A stretch of 64,000 nucleotides of DNA, taken from contig WSQC01000025.1 of the NCBI GenBank assembly GCA_013248845.1, forward strand, positions 186,001-250,000, written 5' to 3'. Below, piece by piece: positions 11,852-23,100 of the stretch. The notes beneath the pieces were generated by a model. It did not search any database and was not told where the DNA came from. It saw nothing but the letters and a program-made list of their open reading frames with translations. Source of the stretch: Passalora sequoiae. Taxonomy: Eukaryota > Ascomycota > Dothideomycetes > Mycosphaerellales > Mycosphaerellaceae. Position 1 is the stretch's first letter, and each line of letters begins with the position of its first letter. Both the position numbers and the translations under genes were made by a program.

Positions 11852-13960
11852 CTATGCTCCTGGAGGTGGCGGTGGGACCTTGAAGAGGATATTAGCTATT
11901 GTCGCAGAAAATGCTCGTGGCGAGTTGGACTTACAGCGTTGTAGCCCATGCCAGGTGGGGGCGGAGCAGCTTGATCATCTGGTGGAGGCGGTGGTGCGCC
12001 ATTGCTGTAAGTCTGCCGATGTCGTTAGTCATGCTCATATGGCAGTGCAAAACTCGAAGCTCGAGATGTAACAACTCCGTGCTCCGATATACGTACCGGT
12101 GCTTGTCCAGCTCCAGGAGTGCCATATCCCTGAGCCTGCTGTGCATATCCTGCATTCATGTATTGAGCCATGACAGCTGCATATCCTCCATAAGCTGCGT
12201 AAGGATCTGCCGAAGGGTTCTGTGTATAGTAGAGAGCCCATGCCTCATATTGCCTCTGTTGTTCTGCCGGGTCCGTTGCTGGTGCCGCACCTTGCTGGGC
12301 TGCAATCGGAGACTGTGCGCCGCCGTATCCCACAGCTGCAGCTGCAGGCTGTTGTCCGTAGCCCTGTCCATATCCGCCGTAGCTGCTGCCACCGCCATTG
12401 CTGCCGCCGCCGTACGCACTGTTACCACCATACGTGCCTGAGTTCTGTCTGTCGTTTCGATAATTATCTCGCCGGTCGTGGTCACCATAGCCGCCTCCTT
12501 GGTGACCACCACCATAGCCTCCACCTCCTCCACCTCTATGCGGTGGTCCTCGCTCTTTGAAGGCCTGATATGCCTCTTTTACGGACTCAAGTAATGATAA
12601 GCACTGTTGTTCTCCCTCATCAACCATTGACTGCTCTGGGCCAGCAACATGCAGGTACATCTGCTCGTCACTCTCGCGGCCAGTATCGTGTTCCATGAAG
12701 CCGCTGCCACGTCCTTTAATCTGTACTCGACATCTCGTCTCTTGCTGGATGTGCTTCACATAACTACCCCCATGACCAACGACCTGGGCGCGAAGATTGA
12801 AGCCTGGAATAGGTTCGAGGTCGATAGGGATGCGCTTCTCAGGCCACTTGCGGCGACCAAGGGCGTCACGCTCGGGTTCGGGTCGATCTTCTCGGCGACG
12901 GAATCGGCGTTCATCGATCAGATTCGGCAGTTCTTGCTGCATGAGCTCGTTGATCTTGGCGACTGCTTTCTCAAGACCATCTTTGGTCGTGCTGGTCACG
13001 TGGAGATACAGAGGCGGGTTCTGTTAACACGTCAGACACGTTCATCTCAGTATGGCACACCAGGATACTCACTGCTGCTGTGGCCAAGCTCTTATCTGGA
13101 TAGTAGTTTCCTCGGGTAGTAACATCTTCGCACAAGTAAGCAATCGACTAGGACCTAAATAGAGAGTCTTGGTTGGGATGAAAATGGGAGCGTACCGGCG
13201 CCAGTTTCCTCTTTGATCTAGATGTCACATTCAGGTCAGCTTATGCAAATCGGGGTGGCCACCGATGGCTAGAACAACTAAGTGTAAGTCAAGTCTGATC
13301 TCCTCTAACGTTGTTGGTAACAAACCCAATACTGCTAATCTGGGAATGGGGAATTGACTCGGGGAGCTGACTCTGGGAGTATCAGTGGGCAGATAACAAA
13401 GTGAATATTTACCATCTTCTGTGTGCTACCTTTGGTCAAGGTGTAGCGATTGCGCAGGTCGTTGACCTCGATGTCTTTGATGAAGTCGCCGTCCTGTTGA
13501 TAGATATCTGCGTTCAGCGTGCCGCCTGAGGCTGGAGCGGAGGGTGACTTGGCAGCGCCTGCACCGGTCGAAGGACTCTGTGTGGTCTGCTTAGTACGGA
13601 GACTTACAAAATGGCGGTCCAGTTCTTCCCGCGTGCGAGTGACAGTAACAGGATTGTCTGCATGTGTCAGCAGTCATGGAGACTTACTTGTCGGATCGGT
13701 GGCACATCTACGTGCTGTATACCTTTGGTCTTCTGTAGCTGGGCATTGATACGCGCTGCTGCCTCGGCTGCTTTTGCTGCTGCATCTTGTGCTGCGCCAT
13801 TTGCTGGACTTTCTACGCTCTTCACAGGGCTTCGCTCGCGTGCTTCCGAATCTTTCTTGTCGGCGGGAGAACGTGAGCGTCTATCGAAGCGTGACTTTCG
13901 CGCTGGTTCCGGCTCGGTCTGATCGAAGCGTGAACGCTTACGTCCAGTTTCTTCGCTCAT
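11852..13960 (-). CDS. KH-domain RNA-binding protein, KHDC4/BLOM7-like
   Basis: Probable pre-mRNA-splicing-associated RNA-binding protein. Seven exons on the minus strand: 13960-13688, 13577-13413 (or from 13586), 13217-13196, 13125-13073, 13020-12097, 12012-11935, 11878-11852. The N-terminus is Arg/Ser/Asp-rich (RKRSRFDQ..., AKAAEAAARINAQLQ). The middle has ADIYQQDGDFIKDIEVNDLR, RYTLTKGSTQ and VTTRGNYYPDKS. A second region has a KH core (FNLRAQVVGHGGSYVKHIQ, with a GHGG loop). The C-terminus is Gly/Tyr/Gln-rich and ends in two proline runs (APPPPPDDQ and a terminal VPPPPPGA). Exon 3 is only 22 nt, yet keeps frame (IKEETGAD). Without the last two introns the frame would end early. It forms a divergent pair with ILV6. 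Confidence 0.87.
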
Positions 13961-14269
13961 GGTGGTGTGTCGCAGTTGTTATCGCAAAAGGCGCTGAGGT
14001 CCCAGCGTTTCAGCTGATTGCAAGTGTGCAGGGAGGCGAGTTAATGCTCAGCAGCTCATCAATTCAGTCGTGAGGACGGTGCCTTCACGTACGTCGAGTT
14101 ACTTTGTGAAGTGAAGAATGGTGTCTTGCAGACTTGCGCAAAGACAGCTCGTGCAGATCCTAGCTCGCGGATCGGTCCGAAAGAATTTCGCGCGCCGAGT
14201 CATGCAGAACTCCGCGAACTGTACGAAGACACTCTCGGCAGCCATTGGTTTCCCGATACACAACTCCCA
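13961..14269. promoter_or_regulatory. bidirectional promoter, KH-domain gene / ILV6
   Basis: 309 bases separate the two start codons of divergent housekeeping genes, so the element must serve both. No TATA box is obvious. Confidence 0.5.
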
Positions 14270-15330
14270 ATGGCCTCAAAACGAAGCATAATTGCGCTTC
14301 AATCGCACATCTCACAGTCCCTACGACAACCTAAAGCTCAATGTTTTGTCCAACATGCGATCAAGACATTCTCTCGTCAACAATCCAGCGCAACAAATGC
14401 GATAGCATACAAGCAACTCCACCGCAGAATACAGCCATTGCCTGCTCAACCACAATCAGGAAGCGTCTCACCCGCCGCAGCCGTCTCCTCGATCCTTTAT
14501 GAAACGCCCGTACCATCCTCAGCACCTCCTCAGAAACACGTCCTGAACTGTCTCGTTCAAAACGAGCCCGGTGTGCTCTCCCGAGTCTCTGGTATTTTGG
14601 CAGCACGAGGCTTCAACATCGACTCGCTCGTCGTCTGCTCTACCGAAGTCGCTGATCTCTCTCGCATGACGATTGTGCTGCAAGGACAAGATGGCGTTGT
14701 GGAACAAGCCAGAAGACAACTCGAGGATCTGGTTCCAGTCTGGGCTGTGCTGGACTACACCACTGCACCTCTTGTGCAGCGAGAACTTTTATTGGCCAAG
14801 ATCAGCATCCTCGGACCAGAATACTTCGAAGAGCTGCTTGCACATCACAGAGAAATGACAGGCGATACAGACCCCGCCATGATCACAGATGTAGAGGAGC
14901 CTGCGATGGATGAAGATGGTCAGCCACTTCCTACACCTGGTGCTGAGGAGCTTGGAGATGTGGATTTTCACCCCAGGAATCTCCCTCCTTCCGAAGCATT
15001 GCGACTTAAGCATCAGCATTTGGAAACGATCACGTATCTGACTCATCAATTTGGAGGCAAAGTCCTAGACATCAGCACGAACAACTGTATCGTGGAACTT
15101 TCAGCCAAGCCCAGTAGAATTGACTCTTTCATGAAACTGATCACGCCGTTCGGAATCCTGGAATCCGCGAGGACAGGTAAGATTACTCACGGGACACTTC
15201 CTACAGTGAAATGGCTAACACGGCGACAGGTCTCATGGCATTACCAAGATCGCCGCTGCACGGCGCCGAGGTTGAACAGACCAAGGAAGTTGAGGAGATT
15301 ATGGATGCAGCGTCACTTCCGCCATCATAG
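14270..15330 (+). CDS. ILV6: acetolactate synthase regulatory (small) subunit
   Basis: Regulatory subunit of acetohydroxyacid synthase, first shared step of valine, leucine and isoleucine synthesis in mitochondria; in fungi it confers valine feedback. Exons 14270-15176 and 15230-15330 (53-nt intron, phase 1) give 335 residues. The first ~60 residues are Ser/Arg/Gln-rich, like a mitochondrial presequence. The ACT domain starts near residue 86 (HVLNCLVQNEPGVLSRVSGI, then LAARGFNIDSLVV). A fungus-specific acidic insertion (DVEEPAMDEDGQPLP) follows and then the C-terminal domain (HQFGGKVLDIS, IDSFMKLITPFGILESARTG, LMALPRSPL). The ATG at 14270 is the first one before the presequence; the open frame upstream is not needed. 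Confidence 0.95.
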
Positions 15331-15712
15331 TCTGATGCAACATTGTATCGATTGTAGGACTTTAGCATATGGCGCAAGGGAATGTTCGTTTACACGAGGT
15401 ATTGCAGGAAAGCGCGCCATCTGTACCTTGCGAAAAAGTCCGGGCGGTGTGTCATGTACATGTCTCTGCATACTGTTCAATTGAGATAACTGGCGCAAGC
15501 AATACTGATGGCTCAGACAGATACTCCAAGCTTGTCCTCCGTCCTCGTGCAACTCCAGAATGTAACATGAGTCAGGTGCTGATCTAAGTTCAACCAGCGT
15601 CCAAGACTATTAGCCATCTTTCTCTACAAGTACATCGACATGCATAGCCACAACCACCGCGGCAGAACCACTTTCCAGCACGACCCGAAGCACTGATAGC
15701 GATCTAGACGCC
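15331..15712. other. intergenic
   Basis: 3' UTR of ILV6 and upstream region of the F-box gene. Nothing else supported. Confidence 0.5.
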
Positions 15713-16762
15713 ATGGAAGCAATGTCATATTGCGGTGATCGCTACTCACGTAAAGATCGCCTTGCGACATTATCAAACGAGGTCCAACTGATGATCATGC
15801 AGAACTTGCCAGCACGAGACGTCGCAAAGCTAAGTAGTGTCAATCATCACCTGCGGGACATGGTTGAGAAGTACCATGCAGAACTTAGAGATCGCATCTG
15901 CCAGCATGAACTTGCTCGCCTCCAGCGAACAGTGAACCATCTGGATTACGCAACATTATGGAAGCCCGAAGATCATACCGCTCTCGGACCTCACTTCATT
16001 GCATGTCTCGTTGAGTTCGATCGGCACTATCGTATTTACGGCGCAGACGAAAGCATCAGCAAATCATGCAACATAGCACGACGCAGGGATGACTTCCGAA
16101 TCTTTGCGGAATACTTCATGCGCGCATGCGGCTTCGACACCTACATCGCTCTCCATAAAGTCGGCCAGTCCTTCCTATGGCGACTCGCAGAAGTCCTATG
16201 CGACTACCAAAGAGCGCTCGCGAACGAGACACAAGGCGTGCTTCGAGCCCTCGAAGAACAAGACTTCGACTTCTTCTTATGGGCGTTCAACGAGTTCCGC
16301 AGTATGGGCGCTGAAAACTGGCCATCCACCCTCGAACACTTCTTCATGGTCATTGATCTACAGGATGAAATGCCGTTTGGCCAATACTCGAAGCCACGAC
16401 CACCAGTCGTGTTGAGTATGGATCAATTCTCGCGCTTTGCGGACTGGCATCTTGACGGGTCGTTGGAGAGGGATCGGAAGCCTTCACGAAAGCTCTCTTT
16501 CCCTGAGTGTGAGCAGCTGGAGTACGTGGTCCAAGATGCGAATCTGCTGCCCTATGCCACGCGTGAAAACCATACTGGGTACTGTCCGCCATTGCGAAAG
16601 ACTTTGTATTTCGCTGCAGTGCTAGAGGAGACGGAGCTCTGGCATGAAGATGCATGGAAGATGTATGAGAAGCATCACCAGATTGAAGTAATACGTGACC
16701 GGATTGGCCAATGGCGGGTCACGAGCTATCCGAAATTTGAAATCCGCGGAGGAAGAAGTTAG
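15713..16762 (+). CDS. F-box protein
   Basis: Single-exon gene, 349 residues. An F-box lies at about residues 18-55 (LATLSNEVQLMIMQNLPARD, then VAKLSSVNHHLRDMVEKY), the Skp1-binding module of SCF ubiquitin ligases. The rest is alpha-helical with no leucine-rich or WD repeats, so the substrate-binding part is not classifiable; such F-box proteins are numerous in Pezizomycotina. The ATG at 15713 follows an A/C-rich leader. A second ATG four codons on could also be used. Confidence 0.8.
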   Translation: MEAMSYCGDRYSRKDRLATLSNEVQLMIMQNLPARDVAKLSSVNHHLRDMVEKYHAELRDRICQHELARLQRTVNHLDYATLWKPEDHTALGPHFIACLVEFDRHYRIYGADESISKSCNIARRRDDFRIFAEYFMRACGFDTYIALHKVGQSFLWRLAEVLCDYQRALANETQGVLRALEEQDFDFFLWAFNEFRSMGAENWPSTLEHFFMVIDLQDEMPFGQYSKPRPPVVLSMDQFSRFADWHLDGSLERDRKPSRKLSFPECEQLEYVVQDANLLPYATRENHTGYCPPLRKTLYFAAVLEETELWHEDAWKMYEKHHQIEVIRDRIGQWRVTSYPKFEIRGGRS

Positions 16763-16811
16763 TGGAACTTTTACCTGGTGGGGTAGGGGAAAAAATCGGT
16801 CGGAGCAGTGA

Positions 16812-17066
16812 TTAAGAGAAGGATGCAAGGGTCCGTTCCGGAACAGAGAGCACGGACACATCCGCTGCTGATAAGGGGCTGCTCAAGAATCCGCAAAAGT
16901 CGCCACGTGCCTGGATCTCGTGATGAAGGCCTAGGGATAGCAAACAGACGCCTCGAGTTGCTTCCTCGAGAAAGGCGTGCTTTCGTTGAAGGGATATGCT
17001 CCCTTTAATGTCGGTGACTATCGAGAGATCGGTATCATCGAGGCATGTGGGTTCAACTCTCGCCAT
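16812..17066 (-). CDS. hypothetical protein, 84 aa
   Basis: ATG-started ORF with balanced composition (MARVEPTCLDDTDLSIVTDI..., ALSIV-type and GLHHEIQARGDF segments), no signal peptide or known domain. It lies between the F-box gene and the DUF7587-like gene. It could equally be a remnant of a longer gene; no upstream exon was found. Confidence 0.3.
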   Translation of the reverse strand: MARVEPTCLDDTDLSIVTDIKGSISLQRKHAFLEEATRGVCLLSLGLHHEIQARGDFCGFLSSPLSAADVSVLSVPERTLASFS

Positions 17067-17355
17067 CTCCAGTCATTTCCTTTCGCGTTCGTTACGCCAC
17101 TTGAGCGAAGCATAGTTCAAGTCCAGCAGCTGAACTAACCCTGGCTATAGAACAACGCTTGAATCACAGCCAGAGATCAACCCGCGATATCGATGGCCAT
17201 TGGACGTTGGCACTGAAATCTCCAAGCCTGCGCGATCTCTTCAGGTCTAGCCGTTATTCGATGAACCCTACGTAGGTTATCTCGTTGCATGAGGGCCGAA
17301 GACTGAGCGCCGCTGAGGCACCATTTTGGCACTTTACACAGCTTCTGAACAAACG

Positions 17356-18485
17356 TCAGCTTCCAGTACAGTACGCATGCTCAAGGTCGAAAAGGTATAG
17401 TACGTCGTACCTAAACCCAGCTCGATCTTGCGAGACGCTTTCCAGTAAAAGCTTGGCACATTGAACTTCTGGTAGCTCAGGGTAGGGAATGATCTTAATG
17501 GAACACAGTTCAGAGCCATCGCCCTTTACTGTTAATTATGTCAGTCACCTTTTAGAGGGTGAGGGGGTATCAAAGCCTGGTAGCATACCGGCTAATGGCG
17601 CCTTGCGAAATTTGCGAAAGAGGTCTAGGATGCCCTCGTCCTTTGCATCGCGAGGTTGTAAGGCTAGTAGGTTCAACGCCAATGCGGCCCGATATTCTCT
17701 GTCGAATAGTCCCACAACACGTTCTACGGCGCAGAGCTCTTCATCGCTCGCCGCACAAAATGGACCGCTGTAGAACTTTTCACGAAGAGCGATCACCTCA
17801 TGTGCCTAGCGCGGCTGTGTAGACCTGGATTTGAATCCAGGAAACAGTGTATGGAGACCGTGACGTAACAATGTGCCAATAGATAGCATATTGTATTTGC
17901 CACGGACATAGAGTGTGCCCTGCGATAAGTATTCTCCAAAGTAAAAATAGCCATGGTGTTCACGATGCTTACGCGTGCGTAGCATTTCAAAGTCAGCCAG
18001 TCCATTGCAATATGGAGCATATGCCCTGATCACTGGCATGTCGCGCAGAAAAGCGCCTTCGGGGAAACTGGAAGTGTCGAGAATGACGAGATGGATGTCA
18101 TCGTAGCTCAGTCCATCAGTCTCGCATCTATATTTGGCGCATTGTAGGGCGTATATCAATGAGCTTGTCCACGATTTGAAGTTGGTTCCAGCCTTCGGGT
18201 CCCACTGGAGGTGGGTAAGGAGCATCGCCGGCACTTTAGGATGATCAGATCATGCAAATATGTCGAGGTTGTGTTGGCCTCTTTGGTACTCTGCGTCTCG
18301 CGACTTCGCCCACGTGGGAGCTGCTTGCGATGGCCTTTGCGAATATGGACCCGATAGAGGAAACGCGGAATCTCCTCCAGGCTTGGTTGCAACCAGGCGA
18401 ACGAGCCAGAAGGCTTGAATGGCAGACATGCGGGCTCAGTCAGGACCAAGGAATTCAGAGTGGCCGTAACGTCGTCTAGAGCCAT
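17356..18485 (-). pseudogene. DUF7587-like protein gene with one in-frame TAG
   Basis: Exons 18485-18290, 18233-17589 and 17528-17356 join cleanly (introns of 56 and 60 nt, branch CTGAT and CTGAC) into 338 codons. The protein starts MALDDVTATLNSL. It has the features I associate with the fungal DUF7587 module: IPRFLYRVHI near residue 40, then LLTHLQWDPKAG, SWTSSLIYALQCAKYR, IHLVILDTSSFPEGAF, and YFGEYLSQGTLYV. One stop, TAG at 17806-17808, interrupts the frame between ...STQPR and AHEVIALREKFY; the frame and sense resume directly after it. TGG-to-TAG is a plausible origin. Either a recent pseudogene, stop readthrough, or a sequencing error. A long alternative intron removing the stop (donor GTCCGT in the LYV codons) is possible, but would delete conserved sequence. 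Function of the family is unknown. Confidence 0.7.
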
Positions 18486-18746
18486 CGTCGGAAGACTGTT
18501 AGTGCGTACGGAAACATTAAACAAGCATATAGACTGCGGCTGGTGAGCTTTAAGTGTCACAAACGGCTTCCACACGCAGGAGTTAGCGTTGATCCTTGTT
18601 TGCTAGACAAACGCCATTAGTAGTCAGAACGCGCTAAGCAAGCAGTACTTGTGCGTCAGGAAGCCACCAGAGACAATTTTGCTGTCGTGCAAATGGTTCA
18701 TTGTCTTGCCGCAGTACCTAACGACAATTGCAATATTATGGACTGA

Positions 18747-19940
18747 TCACGGGATCTCATCAATGCTCTGGACGCAAATCTCTTCTGTCCCGTTCAACTT
18801 TCTCCGTAGCTTCGAGCTGGCAGGGTAGACCACCCGCCTAAGTCTGTTCGCGCTACCAAGCGGCTGATAGCACTTCAACCCATGCCACGGATCCAGCCGC
18901 ATATTATCTTCCCAGAAGCGCTTCCTCTTCATATCCCACGCCTCCTGCTTGGGTAACGTCAATTTTGCGACCGTCTGCCATGGATATTTCTCCTCATCCC
19001 AAGGTGTGCCAGAATATTCCACAGACTGCTCGTTCAAATTCTCAAGAAGCTGTACCTGAAAGAGATACTCGGCTTCATGGTTGTGGTGGAAGTTTTGGAG
19101 CCATTTGTGGAGGATGTCAGTCTCGTGCTCTTCTGGCTTGACCTTCTCATCGTGGAGCTTCTTCTGCGTCTCAGTGTTGGGCACGAGGCAGTACTTGAAG
19201 ACGTAGTCGCCGAAACGGTAAGCCGTCTGCGAGTACTGACGTATCGATTCCAGATGCGTATTGTCAACCTTGAAGCGTGCCTTTTGCAAGTCTGCATCGT
19301 GGCGCTTCTCAAGCTCCTGGTCCATCTCCTTCGTTTCATAGAGTGTTCCGAGCTTCATGCGGATGTCAAAAATTTCGCGAGTCGTCTTTGCGTCTGCGAG
19401 TTCAATTGCTGGAGTGCTGTTAAACTCAATGTCGTATGTCGGAATGTTCTTGCCATTCTTGTCCTGGCCAGCCTCGTACATCTCACCAGATACGTTGAAC
19501 AACTTGATGGCAAACCCTCGTGGTGCTGGAATGTTGTCAGGAAAAGCTACAGCTCCTGGTTCTGTGCTGTAGCGACATGCTGCTGGGTATGTAGATCCTG
19601 GCTTGCCAAAGATCTCGCCTTGCCGGAGATGTGCTGGCAGATCATCCAGCACCTTGAAGGTACCCTTCACGAAGCCTTGCGACCGAACATGGGTACCAGT
19701 GTAAACGTGGCGATGGTTGTCAAACTGCTGTTCCTGTTGTTTGTTGATCTGTGCCGCAACGGCATTGATGTCGTCTTCTTCACCTGGAGGTATCTCCTCT
19801 ACACCTGGCGCATCCCATCGAATGTACTGCCTGTTCGCGAAATCGCCTTGTGTTGATTCTGGCATAGCCATCTTGCGTCTTGGCTGTGTATCAGAGGAAG
19901 TGAATATGCTCTTCAATGTCAAATTCACCATAGCGAGCAT
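18747..19940 (-). CDS. catalase-like haem protein
   Basis: Single-exon ORF of 397 residues belonging to the catalase-like superfamily (the small, cd08152-type group rather than classical catalases). Recognisable features are HVYTGTHVRSQGFVKGTFKV near residues 75-95, containing the candidate distal His, RYSTEPGAVAFPDNIPAPRGFAIKLFNVSGE in the barrel, and a C-terminal segment with AYRFGDYVFKYCLVP. It lacks the long N-terminal arm and typical C-terminal NADPH or flavodoxin domain of large catalases. Two ATGs (19940 and MAMPES, 23 codons later) could start it. Peroxidase or oxygenase-type chemistry on an unknown substrate is possible. Divergent from the golgin gene. Confidence 0.8.
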   Translation of the reverse strand: MLAMVNLTLKSIFTSSDTQPRRKMAMPESTQGDFANRQYIRWDAPGVEEIPPGEEDDINAVAAQINKQQEQQFDNHRHVYTGTHVRSQGFVKGTFKVLDDLPAHLRQGEIFGKPGSTYPAACRYSTEPGAVAFPDNIPAPRGFAIKLFNVSGEMYEAGQDKNGKNIPTYDIEFNSTPAIELADAKTTREIFDIRMKLGTLYETKEMDQELEKRHDADLQKARFKVDNTHLESIRQYSQTAYRFGDYVFKYCLVPNTETQKKLHDEKVKPEEHETDILHKWLQNFHHNHEAEYLFQVQLLENLNEQSVEYSGTPWDEEKYPWQTVAKLTLPKQEAWDMKRKRFWEDNMRLDPWHGLKCYQPLGSANRLRRVVYPASSKLRRKLNGTEEICVQSIDEIP

Positions 19941-20630
19941 CTGACAGCTCGGAGTGAGCTGTCGCCAACGCTTACACGGTTCGCCTGACTTGCCTTCTTC
20001 TTATTGCACCATTCCTCGGCGACGTCAGAGACATGTTTCCAAGGAGGACACCTGCAAATAAGCGACATAGGTCATTGGACCCTGCATGCAATCAACAATG
20101 CCATGAGCGTGACTGAACCGCTAGTCAAATTAAGGGTCAGGAAGGCGGGAGGTATGCCGGCTTGCAGAGTGATAAGGCTGTTTGTGTGACAGTGCAGTAG
20201 TCTCCATCGCGAACAGCTGAAGTTCGCGGGTGTCCCTCACTGTGTTCATACAGAGGTGACGTCTGTTACATGGAGCGGAGGAATTGATCGACATTTTTGC
20301 CGCGTGGAAATCTCAACCTTCGCTGCCGTACCGAAATGTGGTTCGCCTTCATGGCTCTCGTATGATGCTACGGCAGGACTGCAGGCTTCTGTGACACCAC
20401 GATCATATGCATGAGCGTTAATAAGTGTTTTCAGCGTTGTTGATGGTAATTCACGGATGAGAAGTGAATGACAGCACGACTTCGATGAAACACGAGGCGG
20501 AGTTCAGCCCGCGCTAGTGAGCAGGGATGCTGTAGAAGGCCAGCTATATGGTACCTCAATTTGGTACACTGATCAAAACATATTCCGTCCACATATGCAC
20601 TAAAGAGAGTCAGGACACTAGTACAAGGCC
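19941..20630. other. divergent intergenic region
   Basis: 690 bases between the start codons of the catalase-like gene and the golgin gene. No coding signal supported on either strand. Confidence 0.5.
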
Positions 20631-22630
20631 ATGTCCGCTGTAAATGCACAGGTAGACGCCAGCAAATCAGGTACGCTGCCCTGACACGTCGTATCTACGC
20701 AGCGCTTGCTTGGCGCATGGTGGGGACGGCCGCGAATGGAAGGCCGCGGTACTTTCTGCTAGATAACAATCAGCTAATGCATCGATTCCACAGCGTCGAA
20801 GAAGAAGAAGAAGACCAAGAAGAAGGCCAATGGTCAGTCTTCACAAGGCAACGCCTCGACCGAGCAGAATGGCAGCAAGGACGAGCAGGTAGCTGAGGAT
20901 GAAGACGATAACGAGAAACCAGAATCATCAAGCGTACGCATGTGCTCCACAATCGCACAGAATATGCGATGAGCTGATAGATAATGCAGCAGGGCCTGAT
21001 GCCTCCCAAGGCACCTGCCGAAGACTCTCTACACATGCCATCGTCACCTCTGGAGCCGACATCGCTAGGCGAGCACCATCTGCCAGTACGAATTGGTGCG
21101 AAGTGGCCAAAAACCTCGAACGGTGCCAGTCACGAAGCGGAAGAGGATGAGGACGACGAGTCAGCAGAACCGCCGCGGCAGGCTCAGGTATCGACAGACA
21201 CAACAGCATGGTTAGACCAAATGCAGCAAGAACGAGACAACTTACGAGCGGAAGTGACACAGCTACGAAAGTCACTGGAAAGTCTACAAGAGAAACATAA
21301 GGAAGAACTGGGAGAGGTCAAAGATGAGCTCCAGAAGACGCAGGAAGGCAAAGAACATGCTGATACACAGTATCGAAATCTGCTCGGCAAGGTGAACACC
21401 ATTCGATCGCAGCTCGGGGAGCGTCTCAAGTCAGACGCTGCGGAGCTCGAGACATGCCGCCAAAGGATCGAAGAATTGGAGACATCCAACACGACAGCAC
21501 GAGAGGAGAATGAGCGGTTACAGGAGAGCGTGGCCAAATTAAACGCTGAGAAGGATTCGCAAGAATCGGAGATCCAAACTCTACGGAGTCGAACGAGTTT
21601 ATCCACCAGCAATTGGGCCAAAGAAAGAGACGACATGATGCAGAAGCAGGCATATCTTCGGGAAGAGTACGAGATTGCAAAGCAGGCGATGCAGGATTGG
21701 GAGATTCTAGCCACAGAGGAGCGGTCACGGCGCGAGGTATTAGAAGAACGCATGCAAGAGCTGGATGACCAACTCAAGATGCAGCAGGAAGCATACGAAC
21801 GAGCACAAGCAGAAGTCAATACACAAAGCAGCACAGTCGATGGACTGCAACGTGCACTTCGCGAATTGCAAGAGGAGCGGAAACGAGAGCTACGAGAGAT
21901 GGTGGAGCAATCTCAGGCACAGCTTGAAACTCTACGCGCCCAGACGAAGACTGCCGAGGTTGCCGCAGCAGAGCTGAAGGCACAGCTCGAGACAACCCAG
22001 AAGGAACTCAAGCGAACAGCACCATTCGAGAAAGAGGTCAAAGAGAAGAACCTTCTAATAGGCAAGCTCAGGCACGAGGCCGTTATACTGAACGACCACC
22101 TGACCAAAGCACTCCGCTTCTTGAAGCGAGGTAAGCCGGAGGACAATGTCGACCGACAAATCGTCACAAACCACTTGCTTCACTTCGTGCAACTGGATCG
22201 ATCAGACCCCAAGAAGTTCCAAGTCCTCCAACTGATCGCCGCACTCCTCGGCTGGGACGAACAACAACGCGAACAAGCCGGCTTACTACGCCAAGGCTCT
22301 GGCTACAGCACAGCAGGTGGCAGCCTTCGTGTGCCAATGTCACCTTTTCGACGAACACCTTCTACCCCCTCGCTCTCCGGGGACTTCAGCCCACTTTCAC
22401 CCACAGGCGAACAGAATCGGGAGAGTCTTGCGGAACTGTGGTCAGAGTTTCTGGAACGGGAGGCGGAGCAGGGAGGTAGTAGTAGGAGACCGAGTATGCA
22501 GAGCAACAACAGGAGTCCGAGTATTGCTGGGATGATGAGTCCGAAGAGTGAACGGGGTGGGCCGCCGATGATGCAGAGGAAGGAGAGCGGGACTCAGAGT
22601 CAGAGTAGTGCGTCGCAGAGCGGGAAGTAG
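20631..22630 (+). CDS. RUD3: golgin, Rud3-like coiled-coil protein with GRIP-related (GRAB) domain
   Basis: Golgi matrix tether recruited by Arf-type GTPases. Exons 20631-20670, 20794-20933 and 20990-22630 give 606 residues. The N-terminus is a Lys-rich tract (ASKKKKKTKKKANG) and an acidic segment. From about residue 125 to 395 the protein is a heptad-rich coiled coil (QERDNLRAEVTQLRKSLESL and on). The C-terminal module is NLLIGKLRHEAVILNDHLTK, ALRFLKRGKPEDNVDRQIVT and KFQVLQLIAALLGWDEQQRE, matching my recollection of the GRAB region and following motif of Rud3. The tail is Ser/Gln-rich. The gene symbol is by family resemblance; another GRIP-type golgin cannot be excluded. Confidence 0.85.
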
Positions 22631-23100
22631 TATGCCTCGCTGAGGCAGATGCGCTCGGCTGATCTCCTGCGGAGCTGGAGTGCAGAACACCTGGAGAACG
22701 AGGAGAAGGTGGTTGTTGGTATATGATAGATGATACATGTTATATGGCTTATGACATGATCGGGATCAGTAGTCAACCGTTTGACACATATCTCAAGCCA
22801 TCGACACTTGCGTGTCTCGGTCAGCCATCAAGGAGTGACTGTGCTGGTCACCGCACGTGCCCGCTCGCAAGAGCTCACAAACAATGCATTGTATGTGGTA
22901 CTTGCTGGTATATGGCAACCATATCCTATGAATGGCTCAATGGAATGTCTCACTCGTATCGAGTGTAGCAGCCCCTTCTCAGCATGGATTGTCAAGTCAA
23001 AGACAGTGCTCCACTGCGGTTTCTCGATGAGGTCATACCGCAGCAAGTTCTTATCAAACACATTATATGATAACGTTCGTAGCACGAACTCGGTTGACTC
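22631..23100. other. intergenic / possible 5' part of decayed HET gene
   Basis: A short plus-frame segment starting MDCQVKDSAPLRFLDEVIPQ (ATG 22984) ends in stops at about 23069. It may be a remnant of the decayed HET gene downstream, but is too short to decide. Confidence 0.3.

Noticed and set aside
13610..13660. Apparent extra exon (NPVTVTRTREELDRHF) inside the first KH-gene intron
   Set aside because: It would need flanking introns of 30 and 21 nt, too short for fungal splicing, and the phases do not fit; kept only as an alternative-splicing note.
14111..14269. Upstream extension of the ILV6 frame
   Set aside because: Low-conservation leader; the ATG at 14270 gives a normal presequence length.
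19077..19856. Plus-strand ORF of 259 codons
   Set aside because: Antisense to the catalase-like gene; hydrophobic Val/Leu/Cys-rich shadow.
21184..21834. Minus-strand ORF of 216 codons, Ser/Cys/Arg-rich
   Set aside because: Shadow of the golgin coiled-coil coding region.
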